Assembly (NCBI GenBank): GCA_963556195.1
Contig: OY744516.1
Span: 30,101,183 to 30,165,182 of the forward strand
Direction: 5' to 3'
DNA from: Sepiola atlantica
Taxonomy: Eukaryota > Mollusca > Cephalopoda > Sepiida > Sepiolidae
Length of the DNA: 64,000 nucleotides
Below, piece after piece: positions 21,881 to 31,809 of this stretch; position 1 is the first letter of the stretch; every line of letters starts with the position of its first letter. Under the pieces are notes generated by a model. The model made no database searches. It worked only from the letters and a program-made list of their open reading frames with translations, and had not been told where the DNA came from. The position numbers and the translations under genes are program-made.

Positions 21881-22720
21881 ATGGCGACATAATAAAAGAG
21901 CAGGAAAGTTCATTGAAGAACTTAACCAGAGCTATATCGACAAGGAGGTCTCACTACAATGGCTCAAGAGTGGCAACTTCCTGTTCGATGAGGAATGAAT
22001 ACTTATAGCTGCACAAGACCAAGGCCTACTTACTAATGGATTTAAGAAAATGGCTGGTCTACAAAAAACTGACAAGTGCAGGTTCTGCCATTCGGTCATT
22101 GAAAGTCCAAGCCACCTTATGTCTGGATGCAAGATCCTTTTAGCTGATGGCCATTACACTGCCCGCCAAAACAAAGTATGTAAATACCTACATTGGAAGA
22201 TCTGCGGAGAGATGCAGCTTGAAAGATCACTGAACATCTGGGAACATGAACCCTCACCCATAACATCGAATGGAAAAGTGACAGTGTTCTATGATAAAGA
22301 CATACAGGCGGGTAGATACATGAAAGACAAGGCCATCAAACCAGACATTGTCATCTGGAACAAACCAGAAAAAAATGCTCTCATCATTCATGTAACCGTC
22401 ACAAATGACTATGGCCTCAATAGAGCCGAACGGGGGAAAATAACAAAATACCAAGAACTCAAAAATGATTTTAAAATAACATGGTAACATCATACCGGTT
22501 GTAGTGGGGGCAACTGCTCTAGTGAAAAAAATCTAAGAAAATACTAAGAAACAATACCGACCAAACTGTAGGGAAGTACAGATAGCAGCCCTGAAAGGAA
22601 CAACATCTATCCTTAAGAGAGCCCTCGGATATAAATTTTACTCATAGGGAAATCAAGTGTTAGCCTCAAGAGGGGGCCCCTTGATCTCTTTAGATAAACT
22701 AAATTAAAATAAATAAATTG
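21881..22720 (+). mobile_element. 5'-truncated RLE LINE (family S) inside the Gypsy pseudogene
   Basis: Frame 22050-22487 (145 residues) begins with a CCHC-like knuckle, CRFCHSVIESPSHLMSGC, and continues through CKYLHWKICGEMQ to the nuclease-like core KPDIVIWN...ALIIHVTVTND and ITKYQELKNDFKITW. This is the C-terminal knuckle plus restriction-like endonuclease of R2/R4/NeSL-type LINEs. The acidic residue expected after ALII is replaced by H here. An in-frame stop lies upstream near 21998. It ends in an AT-rich stretch before Gypsy sequence resumes near 22720. Confidence 0.8.
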
Positions 22721-23548
22721 TCGGAAATGACGGCATTAGCCCATCCACAATCTTCAGTTACTGAATATCACCTAGTCACGGATAGTAGTCAAAACGCGAT
22801 TGGCGCTGAATTACCCCTTCCACCAGCTAATAGATAAAATACCTGTATCTATAGAATTCTTCTCTGAGAAATTTTCCCAAGCCCAAATCGAAGTATTCAA
22901 CATTTGACAAAGAACTTCCGGCAGCTTATTTTTCCAGTGATACATTTCCGTCATCGCATAGAGGGGCGTCATGTAACGTTGTTCACTGATCACAAATCAT
23001 TATGTGGAGCATTTTACAGTCAGACACCGGCAACACCGGATCGAAAGTAACGACATTTATTAGAGCTTGCTGAATATATTGCTGAATATATTGCTGACAT
23101 AGCATATATCAAAGGCGAACAAAATATAGTCACGGACTATATATCTAGACTTGCATTAGCTTTGCAAGTAGATGTTTGTGATTTGACAGAAATAGCTAAA
23201 ATACAAATAGGAGATAATGAAATAAAATTATACCCGGACTTGAAAAAATATTTCGTGTTTAACGAAGTGGGCTCAGTCCTACGTGACACTTCATCTTGCA
23301 CCTCAGACCATTTATTCCGAAAAATCACCGTAGATCTATTTTCGATAGTCTAGTGCGTTTTAAAATGGGGGCGTCTATAAAAGTTGACAGACACACTAAA
23401 TCTGCTGTCCAGAATTTGCCATCTGCACGTTTGCAATCTGAATGTTTCAAAACTGTGCATATCGATAGTCCCTAACCTGCAACGATCCGGATCCGTATCT
23501 TAGTCGATATAGATATCTCCATCCCTGTATCGACCGCGCTCGAAACTA

Positions 23549-23929
23549 ATTCTTGGCCTTTTGGCTAAGATCAAAGTGTAGTATCTGTTCCGATGGATAC
23601 TGCACCCCATAGACTGGTATTGTCTTGTCCTTCGGGACTTGATTTACGCCGGTCTATGGGATTGTCCTGTGCAGTTCTAGGAGGTCCACCCTCCCAGGCT
23701 TCGCCTCCCCTCTTTGGGGAGGAGTAAGTTTATTGCTTACTGCCTGAGGCGCCCCTACCGGGGAATGCCGACGGGGCTGCCCAGGCAATTTTTGATGGTC
23801 AGAGTGCTCACTTCTCGGGCGCTGGCTTTTCAACCCCCACTTTCCGACCCGACCTTGGGTCACATCTTACTTGTGGGAGTAGGATAAAACTGGCCTTGTG
23901 CCTAACTCCTGGAGAGGAGTAAATAATAC
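23549..23929 (+). mobile_element. Full-length U2-headed SINE (long form)
   Basis: U2-like 5' sequence (CTTGGCCTTTTGGCTAAGAT from about 23552 to GTTC at 23589) is joined to the same body as at 70-409, plus the ~40-bp GATGGTCAGAGTGCTCAC segment at 23795. It sits inside the Gypsy integrase coding region. Target duplication is not clear. Close similarity to the copies at 21.0 and 0.07 kb suggests recent activity. Confidence 0.85.
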
Positions 23930-24339
23930 TCACTGAATCAAAATACAGTCTATGATAGAAATAACTGCACTATCAGTGGCAGAAGCATTTATTAATGCAT
24001 AAATACCTTGATTCGGCGTTCCTGTATATGTCGTAACTGACTGAGGTACTCAATTTGAGAGCGATTTGTTCCAAGAATTGGCAAAGGTGATATATTATTA
24101 CCGGATTAGAACGACTGCGTATCATCCTCCAAGCAATGGCTTAGTAGAAAGAGCGCATTGTACACCAAAAGAGGCTAAAATGGCTCGAAAAAAAATCATG
24201 GATGCAAGCGATGCCTACAATTCCACTTAGTATACACAGTACCTCTAATGGATCCAGCTTTTCACCTTTTACTTACGTTACAGGAGCACCAATATTAATC
24301 CCTCACCAGTTAGTACATAAACCAGGCGTAAAAAGATAA

Positions 24340-24980
24340 ATAATGAATAAATACATGATTTGTATGAATCGATTTCACAATTTGCTGTACTCAGCTACGA
24401 TAATACATCAATAAAATAGCGACCCTCCATAATCATCATCACAAAAACCACCGTAGACTCCAATCTTAAGTCGGATAGGTATAGTGAAATAAAAAGGCGC
24501 TATTTTAGGTGAAAATATTTTCTTCTACTGAAATATATCCATGAAATAATTATTAAAGTAATGATGACTATAAGACATTTTATAATGCCTATCATTTCTT
24601 CAAATATATTATTTTAATATACGAACAATATTTATTTTATTAATTTAGTTTGTTATGAAAAAAAAGCATAGCTAATTTAATTATCCCTTTCAGGTCGAAA
24701 TATTAGTTAAAATCAATTTTAAAAAATTTGTTTGGAAAAGGAAATACAGTTGAAAAATACCCCCCAAAAAAGCAGACCAAATACACAAAAAAAAAGTGTT
24801 ATTGCTTACTCAAACAGCTGTAATCCATTCCTGTCATTGAGTATTTGCATGGAAACATCGTCTCCCTTATATTTCTGTCACCACATAAATTCACACACGC
24901 ATTTATTCTGCATTTTGTACGCCTTAATCCTAACCATAACCCAATCCTAATTCTAACCGTAATCTGACGCATGCCCCATA
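24340..24980. other. Unassigned AT-rich spacer
   Basis: No supported feature, apart from a degenerate CCTAAC-rich stretch near 24925-24960. Confidence 0.35.
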
Positions 24981-24987
24981 TTTATTT

Positions 24988-25090
24988 GCCTCCCCACGAA
25001 GGCAGAGTTGAACACAAGATCGGTTTTTAATGTGGGGGAAATCTAACTGCCCCAAAAAGAGAAAACTTTGGATTTGGATAAAAATAAAAA
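24988..25090 (-). mobile_element. Old SINE-body relative without a visible U2 head
   Basis: The stretch from GCCTCCCCACGAAGGCAGAG through AACTGCCCCAAAAAG to AAAAATTGCCTTA matches the layout of 47438-47548. More weakly, it matches the 3' half of the U2-headed SINE body, read on the minus strand. It is strongly diverged. Confidence 0.5.
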
Positions 25091-25520
25091 AATTGCCTTA
25101 CGCATGTCTAGATAGAACTCACGAAAGTAGGTCAAGGCATGTGTGCGCACTACGCATGACTGGCGGTCTATTTTTTTTAAATTATTTATTTTTTGCAAAA
25201 CTCATTTCTCTATTAGTGGCGGATCCCTGCTAAAAAATATCCCCCGAGCCTGATAGGTTAGTAATAATAACCGTTAGTGCCATGGCATGCAATCCACTTC
25301 ACAAAGCTTAAGGGAAGTTATGTATTTTGTGCAGTCTAACCCTAACCCTAACCCTAACCCTAACCCTAATCTTTACCCGACGTATATCTAGAGAGGACTC
25401 ACAAAAGTAGGCCAATGGTGTGTGTGTGTGTGTGCATAGTGCGCATGACTGATAGGACTATTTGTTTTCTTTTCTTTTTTTTCTTTGGCTAAACTGATTT
25501 TTCCTTTAATAGAATATCTC
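25080..25520. repeat. Duplicated ~140-bp unit flanking an interstitial telomere-like array
   Basis: Copies at about 25095-25240 and 25375-25525 share (T)CTAGA(T/G)AG(A/G)ACTCAC(G/A)AAAGTAGG and TGCGCATGACTG-like blocks. Between them, 25338-25374 holds five CCCTAA units. This is an interstitial array rather than a chromosome end, because ordinary repeats continue on both sides. Confidence 0.65.
25338..25374. repeat. Interstitial (CCCTAA)n telomere-type repeat
   Basis: Five consecutive CCCTAA hexamers follow TCTAA. TTAGGG is the usual metazoan telomere unit, including molluscs. Confidence 0.9.
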
Positions 25521-25825
25521 TTCTACACAATCTCTCTGGTCTGCGAAGTTTCCCCGACCACAAAGCTTAATCAATTGTCAGGTTAATATAACACATCAAA
25601 ACATTTCATCTTACAACAAACGAGGGCGCCATCTGCATTATTTGCAAACCAGAAAAGATTGTTCGATGTTTAAGCTATTGAAGGCTAATGTCTATTTCCA
25701 TTTCTTTCGTTTTTCTTCCTTGTTTTCTACAGCTGTTGCAACAACTTGAGGCCATAGTCTCTGTTCAATACGTATTCCTATTTAATTGTACGCGTAGTTT
25801 CTTACCCTTTTTTAAAATTTAACTT

Positions 25826-26470
25826 AGTTCACCCCCAAACAAGGCATGCTGCCACTGTAGACGTAAGGGGCTACTCAAAAAAAGGGTGAAAGTTTAGAGG
25901 GTCATCCTAAATTGGGAGCTGTGCAGCTAGATGCTTGTTCACATTAGTTTTAAATTTCTGCATGTCGGTACAGTTGGGGGGGAAGGAACAGGGAGGAAGT
26001 TCCAAAGGCCGCCAGCACGAGGAAATAAGCTATCGGAGTAGAAGGTTCTCCGGCATCTGGGGACCTCCACAGTGAATGGATGGGATTTAGCTGATTGTCG
26101 GGTTGATCGAGTGTATTTACGTCGAGGGGCACGAGAGCAGCAAGTTCATCGGAGCACATTCCATTGAAGTACTTGTAAACTAAGCACAAGCAGGCAACAT
26201 TGCGGTGATGGGACAGGGGTTGGAGCTTGGTGGATAGTGAGGGGCCTATTAGATTAGAGACTCTTTTTTGGACCTTGTCTAAGAGGAAGAGACTAGTGGA
26301 TGGTGCACCAGCCCAGATGTGACACCAATACTCCATGCAAGAGCGAACGGTGGCCTTGTTGAGATAAAGGATACTGTCAGGTGTGAGTAGTCTTTTTAGC
26401 AGCAGCATTGACAATATCTTCTATGTATTTATTCCAATTCATGTTATATGTGACTGTTAGGCCGTGGAGT
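25826..26470 (-). pseudogene. LINE family A 3' end (RT C-terminal region)
   Basis: Minus frame 26414-25950 (154 residues) reads LLKRLLTPDSILYLNKATVR, MEYWCHIWAGAPSTSLFLLD, KVQKRVSNLIGPSLSTKLQP and NVACLCLVYKYFNGMCSDEL. It then passes to a frame-disrupted C-terminus and a 3' UTR that ends near CCCCAAACAAGGCATG. This is the longest copy of the family's conserved post-RT domain in the window. It is 5'-truncated. Confidence 0.85.
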
Positions 26471-26586
26471 TTTAAGGAGTTTAACAGTTCAATGAATACA
26501 CAACCAGGCGGCTGTTAGAAAAGCAGCGCAAATAATGAAGATGCGGTGTGTAAGCCATTACAAGTAGAATACACGGGCCGTTTAGC

Positions 26587-26588
<2 letters not shown>

Positions 26589-26619
<31 letters not shown>

Positions 26620-26762
26620 ATATCTATCTATATATCTATATATCTATCTATATATCTATCTATCTATATATCTATCTATCTATCTATCTATCTATCAATT
26701 CTATCTATCTATCAATTCTATCTATCTATCTATCTATCTATCTATCAATTCTATCTATCAAT

Positions 26763-26815
<53 letters not shown>

Positions 26816-26894
26816 CTATCTATCAATTCTATCTATCAATTCTATCTATCTATCTATCTCTCTATATATCTATCAATTCTATCTATCTATCAAT

Positions 26895-26941
<47 letters not shown>

Positions 26942-26965
26942 CTCTCTCTCTCTCTATCTATCAAT

Positions 26966-27034
<69 letters not shown>

Positions 27035-27107
27035 GCACCTATCAATTCTATCTATCTATCTATCTATATATCTATCTATGCCCCTATCTATCTATCTATC
27101 TATGCCC

Positions 27108-27149
<42 letters not shown>

Positions 27150-27150
27150 C
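26589..27150. repeat. ~560-bp (TATC)n tract with AATTC and CCCC interruptions
   Basis: TATC tetranucleotides are interrupted by TCAATTCTATC about ten times and, towards the right end, by GCACC or GCCCC. The 218-residue Ser/Ile/Tyr/Leu frame is an artefact. It runs into (TA)n at 27165-27200. Confidence 0.95.
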
Positions 27151-27154
27151 TATA

Positions 27155-27202
<48 letters not shown>

Positions 27203-27204
27203 CT

Positions 27205-28465
27205 GGTAAAATTGTTTATATTGGCATTTTGATGGGATGTTTTATCCCTCCACTACTGTTTATGTTTGTAATGGAGATGATATTGTGTAGTGCCGAAAAC
27301 AACACCAATAAGAAAATCATCCCTTCTATGAAGGCGTCAGTGATGATGTAACCTTAGTCGCAGAATCCAGATCATACATGAAACAACTGGTGTCTCACCT
27401 ACAGAAGCTCTTCAATGCACAACCGACTCTTAGGATGAAAGAAATAATTGGCGCTGAGGCACGTGGAAGAGCCGGTCTAGGTCTCAACCCACAACTTTGC
27501 TGGTCCAAAGAATCCCCTGTAAACCAAAGAAAAATAGTTTCGGAAGAAATTCATCATTTTGAGGAAACTACATGCATTGCTACAGCTGTGGCTCAAAGTA
27601 AATAGGGCACATGGACCAAGTGGGAGAGTGCAAAAGACAGAGAAATCACATGGCGCGACCTAAAATACATGGCGCTTAAAAAATTAAGTTTTTTCATAAA
27701 GTCAGTCTATGATATTTTACCAACACCAGTTAACCCTCATTCTTAGGGGGGGGGGGGGTAAATTACATTCGATCGATGCAGAGCACGTGGGAAAACTGCC
27801 AACCGCAAAAATATTCTCACTGGATGCGAGCATGCCCTAAGAAGATACACGGGGAGACATAATGAAGCATTGGAAGTTTGTTGCGGAGGATTCGAGATAT
27901 GTTGTGAGACGGCCAATAAAGCTCTCAATGTCACCAGTAGAAAAAATCATTTCGTTAAGAAGGAAATCGTTCAAAGTCTTCGTGTAAAAATAGGCAGAGA
28001 CTGTCATTGTTTGATGGCTGCACGGACTGGCACGTTGTATTGAACTTAGAACGCCGGCTCGTATTTCCAACTGAAATAACGTTAAAGAATCAGCGTCCGG
28101 ATATTGTCATTTGGCTCGTTAATTCGAATTATAATTATTGAGTTAACGGTTCCATTTGAGGAAATTTTAATTGGGCACATCAGCGCAAGTTGGATAGATA
28201 TGACTATCTACGAAAACAATGTGTCAGAAATTGCTGGAAAAAACATTGTATTTCCTATCGAAGTCAGATATCGAAGTTTTATAGCAAACTCAGCCTCCGT
28301 GTTCTTGAATATTCTTGCTCTGTCCCCATCAGACAAAACGAAATACATAACGAAAATACAAGACAAAGTATCAGCGTGGATATGACACTCCAACTGAGTG
28401 ACAACAATCCAACAAAGTTTGGTATTATTGTAAGATATTGCTGGGTAGCTCTAGGTCAAGGGTAA
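27205..28465 (+). pseudogene. Decayed RLE LINE (family T) with internal deletion
   Basis: Plus-strand pieces run in LINE order. The RT B-C region near 27230-27300 gives PPLLFMFVMEMILCSAENNT. After an apparent deletion, RMKEIIGAEARGRAGLGLNP and SEEIHHFEETTCIATAVAQS follow (27378-27605). Next come GPSGRVQKTEKSHGA-type residues, ILTGCEHALRRYTGRHNE (about 27815), and the nuclease region IIIELTVPFEEI (28135). The end is VRYRSFIANSASVFLNILAL to KIQDKVSAWI (28385). Frames shift repeatedly. A G13 tract lies at 27747. Confidence 0.75.
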
Positions 28466-28615
28466 TGATGTTTCGGCCCCGAAATCATACCTGAATTCAG
28501 AGTCATTATATGATGAAAACGTTGTTAGAAGCAATGCTGCTGTACAAGCAACAGTTATTGTATTAACATATATATATTAACATATATATATGTATGTATA
28601 TATATATATATATAT

Positions 28616-28845
28616 ACAGAAGCCTGTTTACATAAATTAAAGTCGAACACTGTTGGAGAGATTAAAAAAATAGACATTCACATAAGCTTCAGTGCGATAC
28701 TCCGACTCTATCGTTTAGTTCTATCAGATTGTCTTGATGTTTACGCCCGCCGCTTTCAGCGTAATATAACTTAATTTGTTTTATATCACGTGATAAAAGC
28801 TGAAAGCTCGAAACGACGTCGTACATAGGTAAAATATTAAAAATA
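28616..28845. repeat. Dispersed repeat related to 38.69-39.02 kb
   Basis: Shared order: AAATTAAAGT(C/T)GA(A/G)CACTGT near the start, a CACGTGATAA/CACGTAATAA block, and a terminal AAGCT(C/T)GAAACG(A/C)CG(T/G)CGT. It lies between (TA)n tracts at 28585-28616 and 28858-28898. Confidence 0.6.
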
Positions 28846-28849
28846 TAAT

Positions 28850-28857
<8 letters not shown>

Positions 28858-28916
<59 letters not shown>

Positions 28917-28937
28917 CGTGTGTGTGTGTGTGTGTGC
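28858..28937. repeat. (TA)n-(TG)n microsatellite
   Basis: TA block followed by TG repeats. Confidence 0.95.
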
Positions 28938-29039
28938 AGTAAGTTATGAACATATATTCATGGAAATTAAGCTACACAAAGGCACCTGCGTTTAATCCTG
29001 TAGGGAATCGTCAGGCCAAAGTGCATGGAATTCGTGTTA

Positions 29040-29041
<2 letters not shown>

Positions 29042-29111
<70 letters not shown>
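29042..29111. repeat. (TA)n microsatellite
   Basis: About 70 bp of pure TA, the left boundary of the large palindrome. Confidence 0.95.
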
Positions 29112-29114
<3 letters not shown>

Positions 29115-29145
29115 GTTTTGAGGTACAAAACTTATGAATACATTT

Positions 29146-29560
29146 AAAATGAATGCGCGGAAATCTCTCTAAGACCCTTTCGACTATCATCTCGTCAGGA
29201 GAAAATCGATAGTTTTAATTAATAATAACGTCGAAAGAAAGAGCAAAATGGGGAATTGAGTGTGCCAAAATTAACGAATTAAAATTCAATTTAATGATTT
29301 CGTTAAAAGTCGATTAAAAGGCACTACGTTAGGGGGAAAAATTAAACTCCCTCCCAATTTTTTTTCCCTAACGTAGTGCCTTTTAATCAACTTTTAACGA
29401 AATCATTAAATTGAATTTTAATCGCTTTATCGTTAATTTTGGCACACTCAATTCCCCATTTTGCTCTTTCTTTCGACGTTATTATTAATTAAAACTATCG
29501 ATTTTCTCCTGACGAGATGATAGTCGAAAGGGCCTTAGAGAGATGTCCGCACATTCTTTT

Positions 29561-29561
<1 letters not shown>
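29146..29561. repeat. Large palindrome, ~200-bp arms, ~15-bp loop
   Basis: 29146-29343 pairs with 29359-29561 at roughly 95% identity. One ~7-bp indel is visible (near 29275 versus 29420), with a few substitutions. (TA)n tracts lie outside both arms (29042-29111 and 29563-29635). There is no coding capacity. A transcript would fold into a ~200-bp hairpin. Confidence 0.9.

Positions 29562-29562
<1 letters not shown>

Positions 29563-29635
<73 letters not shown>
29563..29635. repeat. (TA)n microsatellite
   Basis: Right boundary of the palindrome. Confidence 0.95.
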
Positions 29636-29638
<3 letters not shown>

Positions 29639-30084
29639 TGTTGTTGAATATGACAGGCAACTTATGTCTGGATATCTTAGTATGGATCCTTTCCATTTGT
29701 CGATTCAGGGTCTTTGTTTCGGTGGGAAATTGACCGATGAATCTACCGATAATCGTGGTGTTTTCTACCAAGGGGTTTCAAAATTGTGAGCGGGGGCAGG
29801 AATGTTTGTAAGTTAGGTGCTGAGCTATGGCGCTGGTAGGGGATAAATGCATTATTGTTTGTCATATTTAACGATATTTGTATCAAATAGAAAAAATGCC
29901 TAAATATACATAAATACACCCACACACACACACACCCACACACACACACACATATACATACATATACAGGGTGATTCATAAGTCACTTCACTTAGCTATT
30001 TAAAATGATTACCATATGAAGCACAAGCATACTATGAACTTTTGATGATTGTTATCTTACTCTCTAATTACTGCTATTTGTTAG

Positions 30085-30358
30085 TGTTGTGGTTGCAAGG
30101 TTGAACAATAATTAGTGAGGAATACAATGAAGACGCAAACAACAAGGAGAATGCAATAATAAGTGTATTAAAGAAAAGGTATAGTTACAGTATGTACAAA
30201 TGAAGGTGTCGAGTCAGAGAGTCTTGGTGGGAGGACATGTACGCTCTTCGGCGTCACTTCCGGTGGCATTTAGGTAACACACACTAAGGCCAACCTAGGC
30301 TTGCCATTTATAGTGTAACGTTATTCGTATATGCAAATGAGTGGTTGCCACCACAACA
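30085..30358 (-). repeat. 3' LTR of the Gypsy element
   Basis: 274-bp direct repeat partner of 34955-35225. It begins TGTTG and ends CAACA. It carries an additional ATA trinucleotide near 30158 relative to the other LTR. Confidence 0.95.
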
Positions 30359-30390
30359 CCCCCCTCCCAAGATTTGAAGTCACACAGATT

Positions 30391-31809
30391 TCAATATCTT
30401 TTTCTTTTTGGGTTTACCATCAATGGTTCATTAAATTTTCTTTTCCTACCTGATCTTTGGGGTTCAGATGTATATTGAGGCGGTTCCAAATTAAAGGATT
30501 CGTATATGACATCTATGGTTTCCTCCTCTTCGACTGTTGTCGTATAATCATCATCTTGGATATGACGTTTTTTTATCTGATTTAGGTGCCTTTTATGTAT
30601 ACTCTGTGGACCTTTAATCATATATGTACAATCACCAATGCGTTTATCCACTACTCCACATTCCCAGTAAGATGTGTTATTCTTGTAGCACTTAAAATAT
30701 ACTCGATCTCCCGAGTTATATTTCTTTCTTCTCGTGTGTGTAGTGTTTCGGATAATTGCCTGTCTTGGCAACAGTTTATCAAACGCTGATTTTACCTTTC
30801 TGGCAAACATTAGATCAGCTGGTGATATGTTTGATGGTGTACTAGGATGTGGTGTGATCCTATAAACTTGCAAGAATTGTTGCAAAGCTTTTTCTGTTGG
30901 TGTTCCAATGGATTTCTTTAACGCTCGTTTTAGCGTGTCCACGAACCTTTCCGCAAGGCTGTTCGACCTTGGATGATACGGCGGAGTCGTGATGTGCTTC
31001 ACTCGGAACGTTTCGCAAAATTCCTTAAACTCTGCGGATGTGAACTGCGTTCCGTTGTCAGTGACCAGTGTGTCTGGTACACCGAATCTTGCAAACAACT
31101 CGTGTAGGAACCCTATTGAGTTGTTCGTTGTTGGATTCCTGCAACGCATTACCTCCGGCCATTTTGTGTAACTATCCACTACAATTAAATAATAGTTTTC
31201 TCCTACTGGACCAGCGAAGTCCATGTGGATTCTCGACCATGGTTGGTCGGTTTTCGGCCAAGGTTTGTGTACTATAGGTGGGGATTTTGCTGCTAATTGG
31301 CATCCTTTACATTTATTTATTGTTGCTGCTATGTCAGTGTCCATGTTACGCCAGTACACGTAGCTTCTCATTAACGACTTCATTCGATTTATCCCCGGAT
31401 GTCCCGTATGGAAATCTCTTAACATCCTATTCTGCAATGTTTTGGGTATTACCACTCTCTCACTGTACAGTAACACATCGTTATATATGGAGAAAACTTC
31501 CTGCACCTTTGTGTCCGTTATAATTTTCTCTTTTATGTCCTTTATGTATTCGTCTTTCTCGGCTTCCCTTTTAATGTCCGACAAAGTTACGGGTAGTTCC
31601 TTAATGATGTTTGCTACCATATTTTTTACTTCAACATTTGTCCGAATTGCTGCAATGACTGATTCTTCCAGATTGTGTTTCTGTGGTATCAGTCTTGACA
31701 GTCCATCCGCATGGCAAATCTTTTTTGATGCTAGATGTTGTAGCTGGAAATCGTAATTAAGTAAGATTGTACCCCAGCGCAGCAATCTATTTGCGGTGTA
31801 TACCGGCAA
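30391..31809 (-). CDS. Gypsy pol C-terminus: end of RNase H and integrase
   Basis: 472 residues. The first ~30 complete the RNase H/connection region. The HHCC zinc module is at residues 134-170 (HTGHPG to CKGC). The DD35E core has D197 (MDFAGP), D251 (TDNGTQF) and E287 (SNSLAERF), with exactly 35 residues between D251 and E287. The C-terminal part includes a GDRVYFKCY start typical of the GPY/F-like module, and no chromodomain was seen. The frame is offset from the upstream pol frame: overlap begins near 31809, where the A-run at about 31813-31818 (plus-strand T-run) is one base short for continuity. The start Met is only the first ATG of the open frame; the true protein would be a processed polyprotein product. 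Confidence 0.9.
   Translation of the reverse strand: MPVYTANRLLRWGTILLNYDFQLQHLASKKICHADGLSRLIPQKHNLEESVIAAIRTNVEVKNMVANIIKELPVTLSDIKREAEKDEYIKDIKEKIITDTKVQEVFSIYNDVLLYSERVVIPKTLQNRMLRDFHTGHPGINRMKSLMRSYVYWRNMDTDIAATINKCKGCQLAAKSPPIVHKPWPKTDQPWSRIHMDFAGPVGENYYLIVVDSYTKWPEVMRCRNPTTNNSIGFLHELFARFGVPDTLVTDNGTQFTSAEFKEFCETFRVKHITTPPYHPRSNSLAERFVDTLKRALKKSIGTPTEKALQQFLQVYRITPHPSTPSNISPADLMFARKVKSAFDKLLPRQAIIRNTTHTRRKKYNSGDRVYFKCYKNNTSYWECGVVDKRIGDCTYMIKGPQSIHKRHLNQIKKRHIQDDDYTTTVEEEETIDVIYESFNLEPPQYTSEPQRSGRKRKFNEPLMVNPKRKRY

Larger units (their letters stand above)
20480..24340 (+). pseudogene. Decayed Gypsy pol (RT-RNase H-integrase) split by nested SINEs and a LINE
   Basis: Pieces run in order on the plus strand. 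An RT start at 20490-20608 gives SGDCRALNSIIK-like residues. RT continues at 21325-21880 with HQIKVHSEDEPDT, FQRYMDKTFFD, a YRDD in place of YxDD, and LEFLGCLVS. RNase H remnants at 22720-23160 include LVTDSSQNAIGAELP and LLELAEYIADIAYIKGEQNI. Integrase remnants at 23400-24240 include GTQFE (with stops before it) and TTAYHPPSNGLVERAH. Frameshifts and stops occur throughout. No LTRs were identified. It is unrelated in detail to the young Gypsy at 30-35 kb. Confidence 0.8.

Noticed and set aside
25338..25374. Chromosome end
   Set aside because: Only five CCCTAA units, with ordinary repeats continuing for tens of kilobases on both sides.
26589..27150. CRISPR-like array because of regularly spaced TCAATTC interruptions
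   Set aside because: Spacers are only TATC repeats and are not unique. The genome appears to be animal, and no cas-like genes are present.
26546..27202. 218-residue Ser/Ile/Tyr/Leu frame
   Set aside because: It arises only from the (TATC)n microsatellite.
30359..30400. Envelope gene making the Gypsy element an errantivirus
   Set aside because: Only ~30 bp, including the purine tract, separate the integrase stop from the 3' LTR. There is no room for env.
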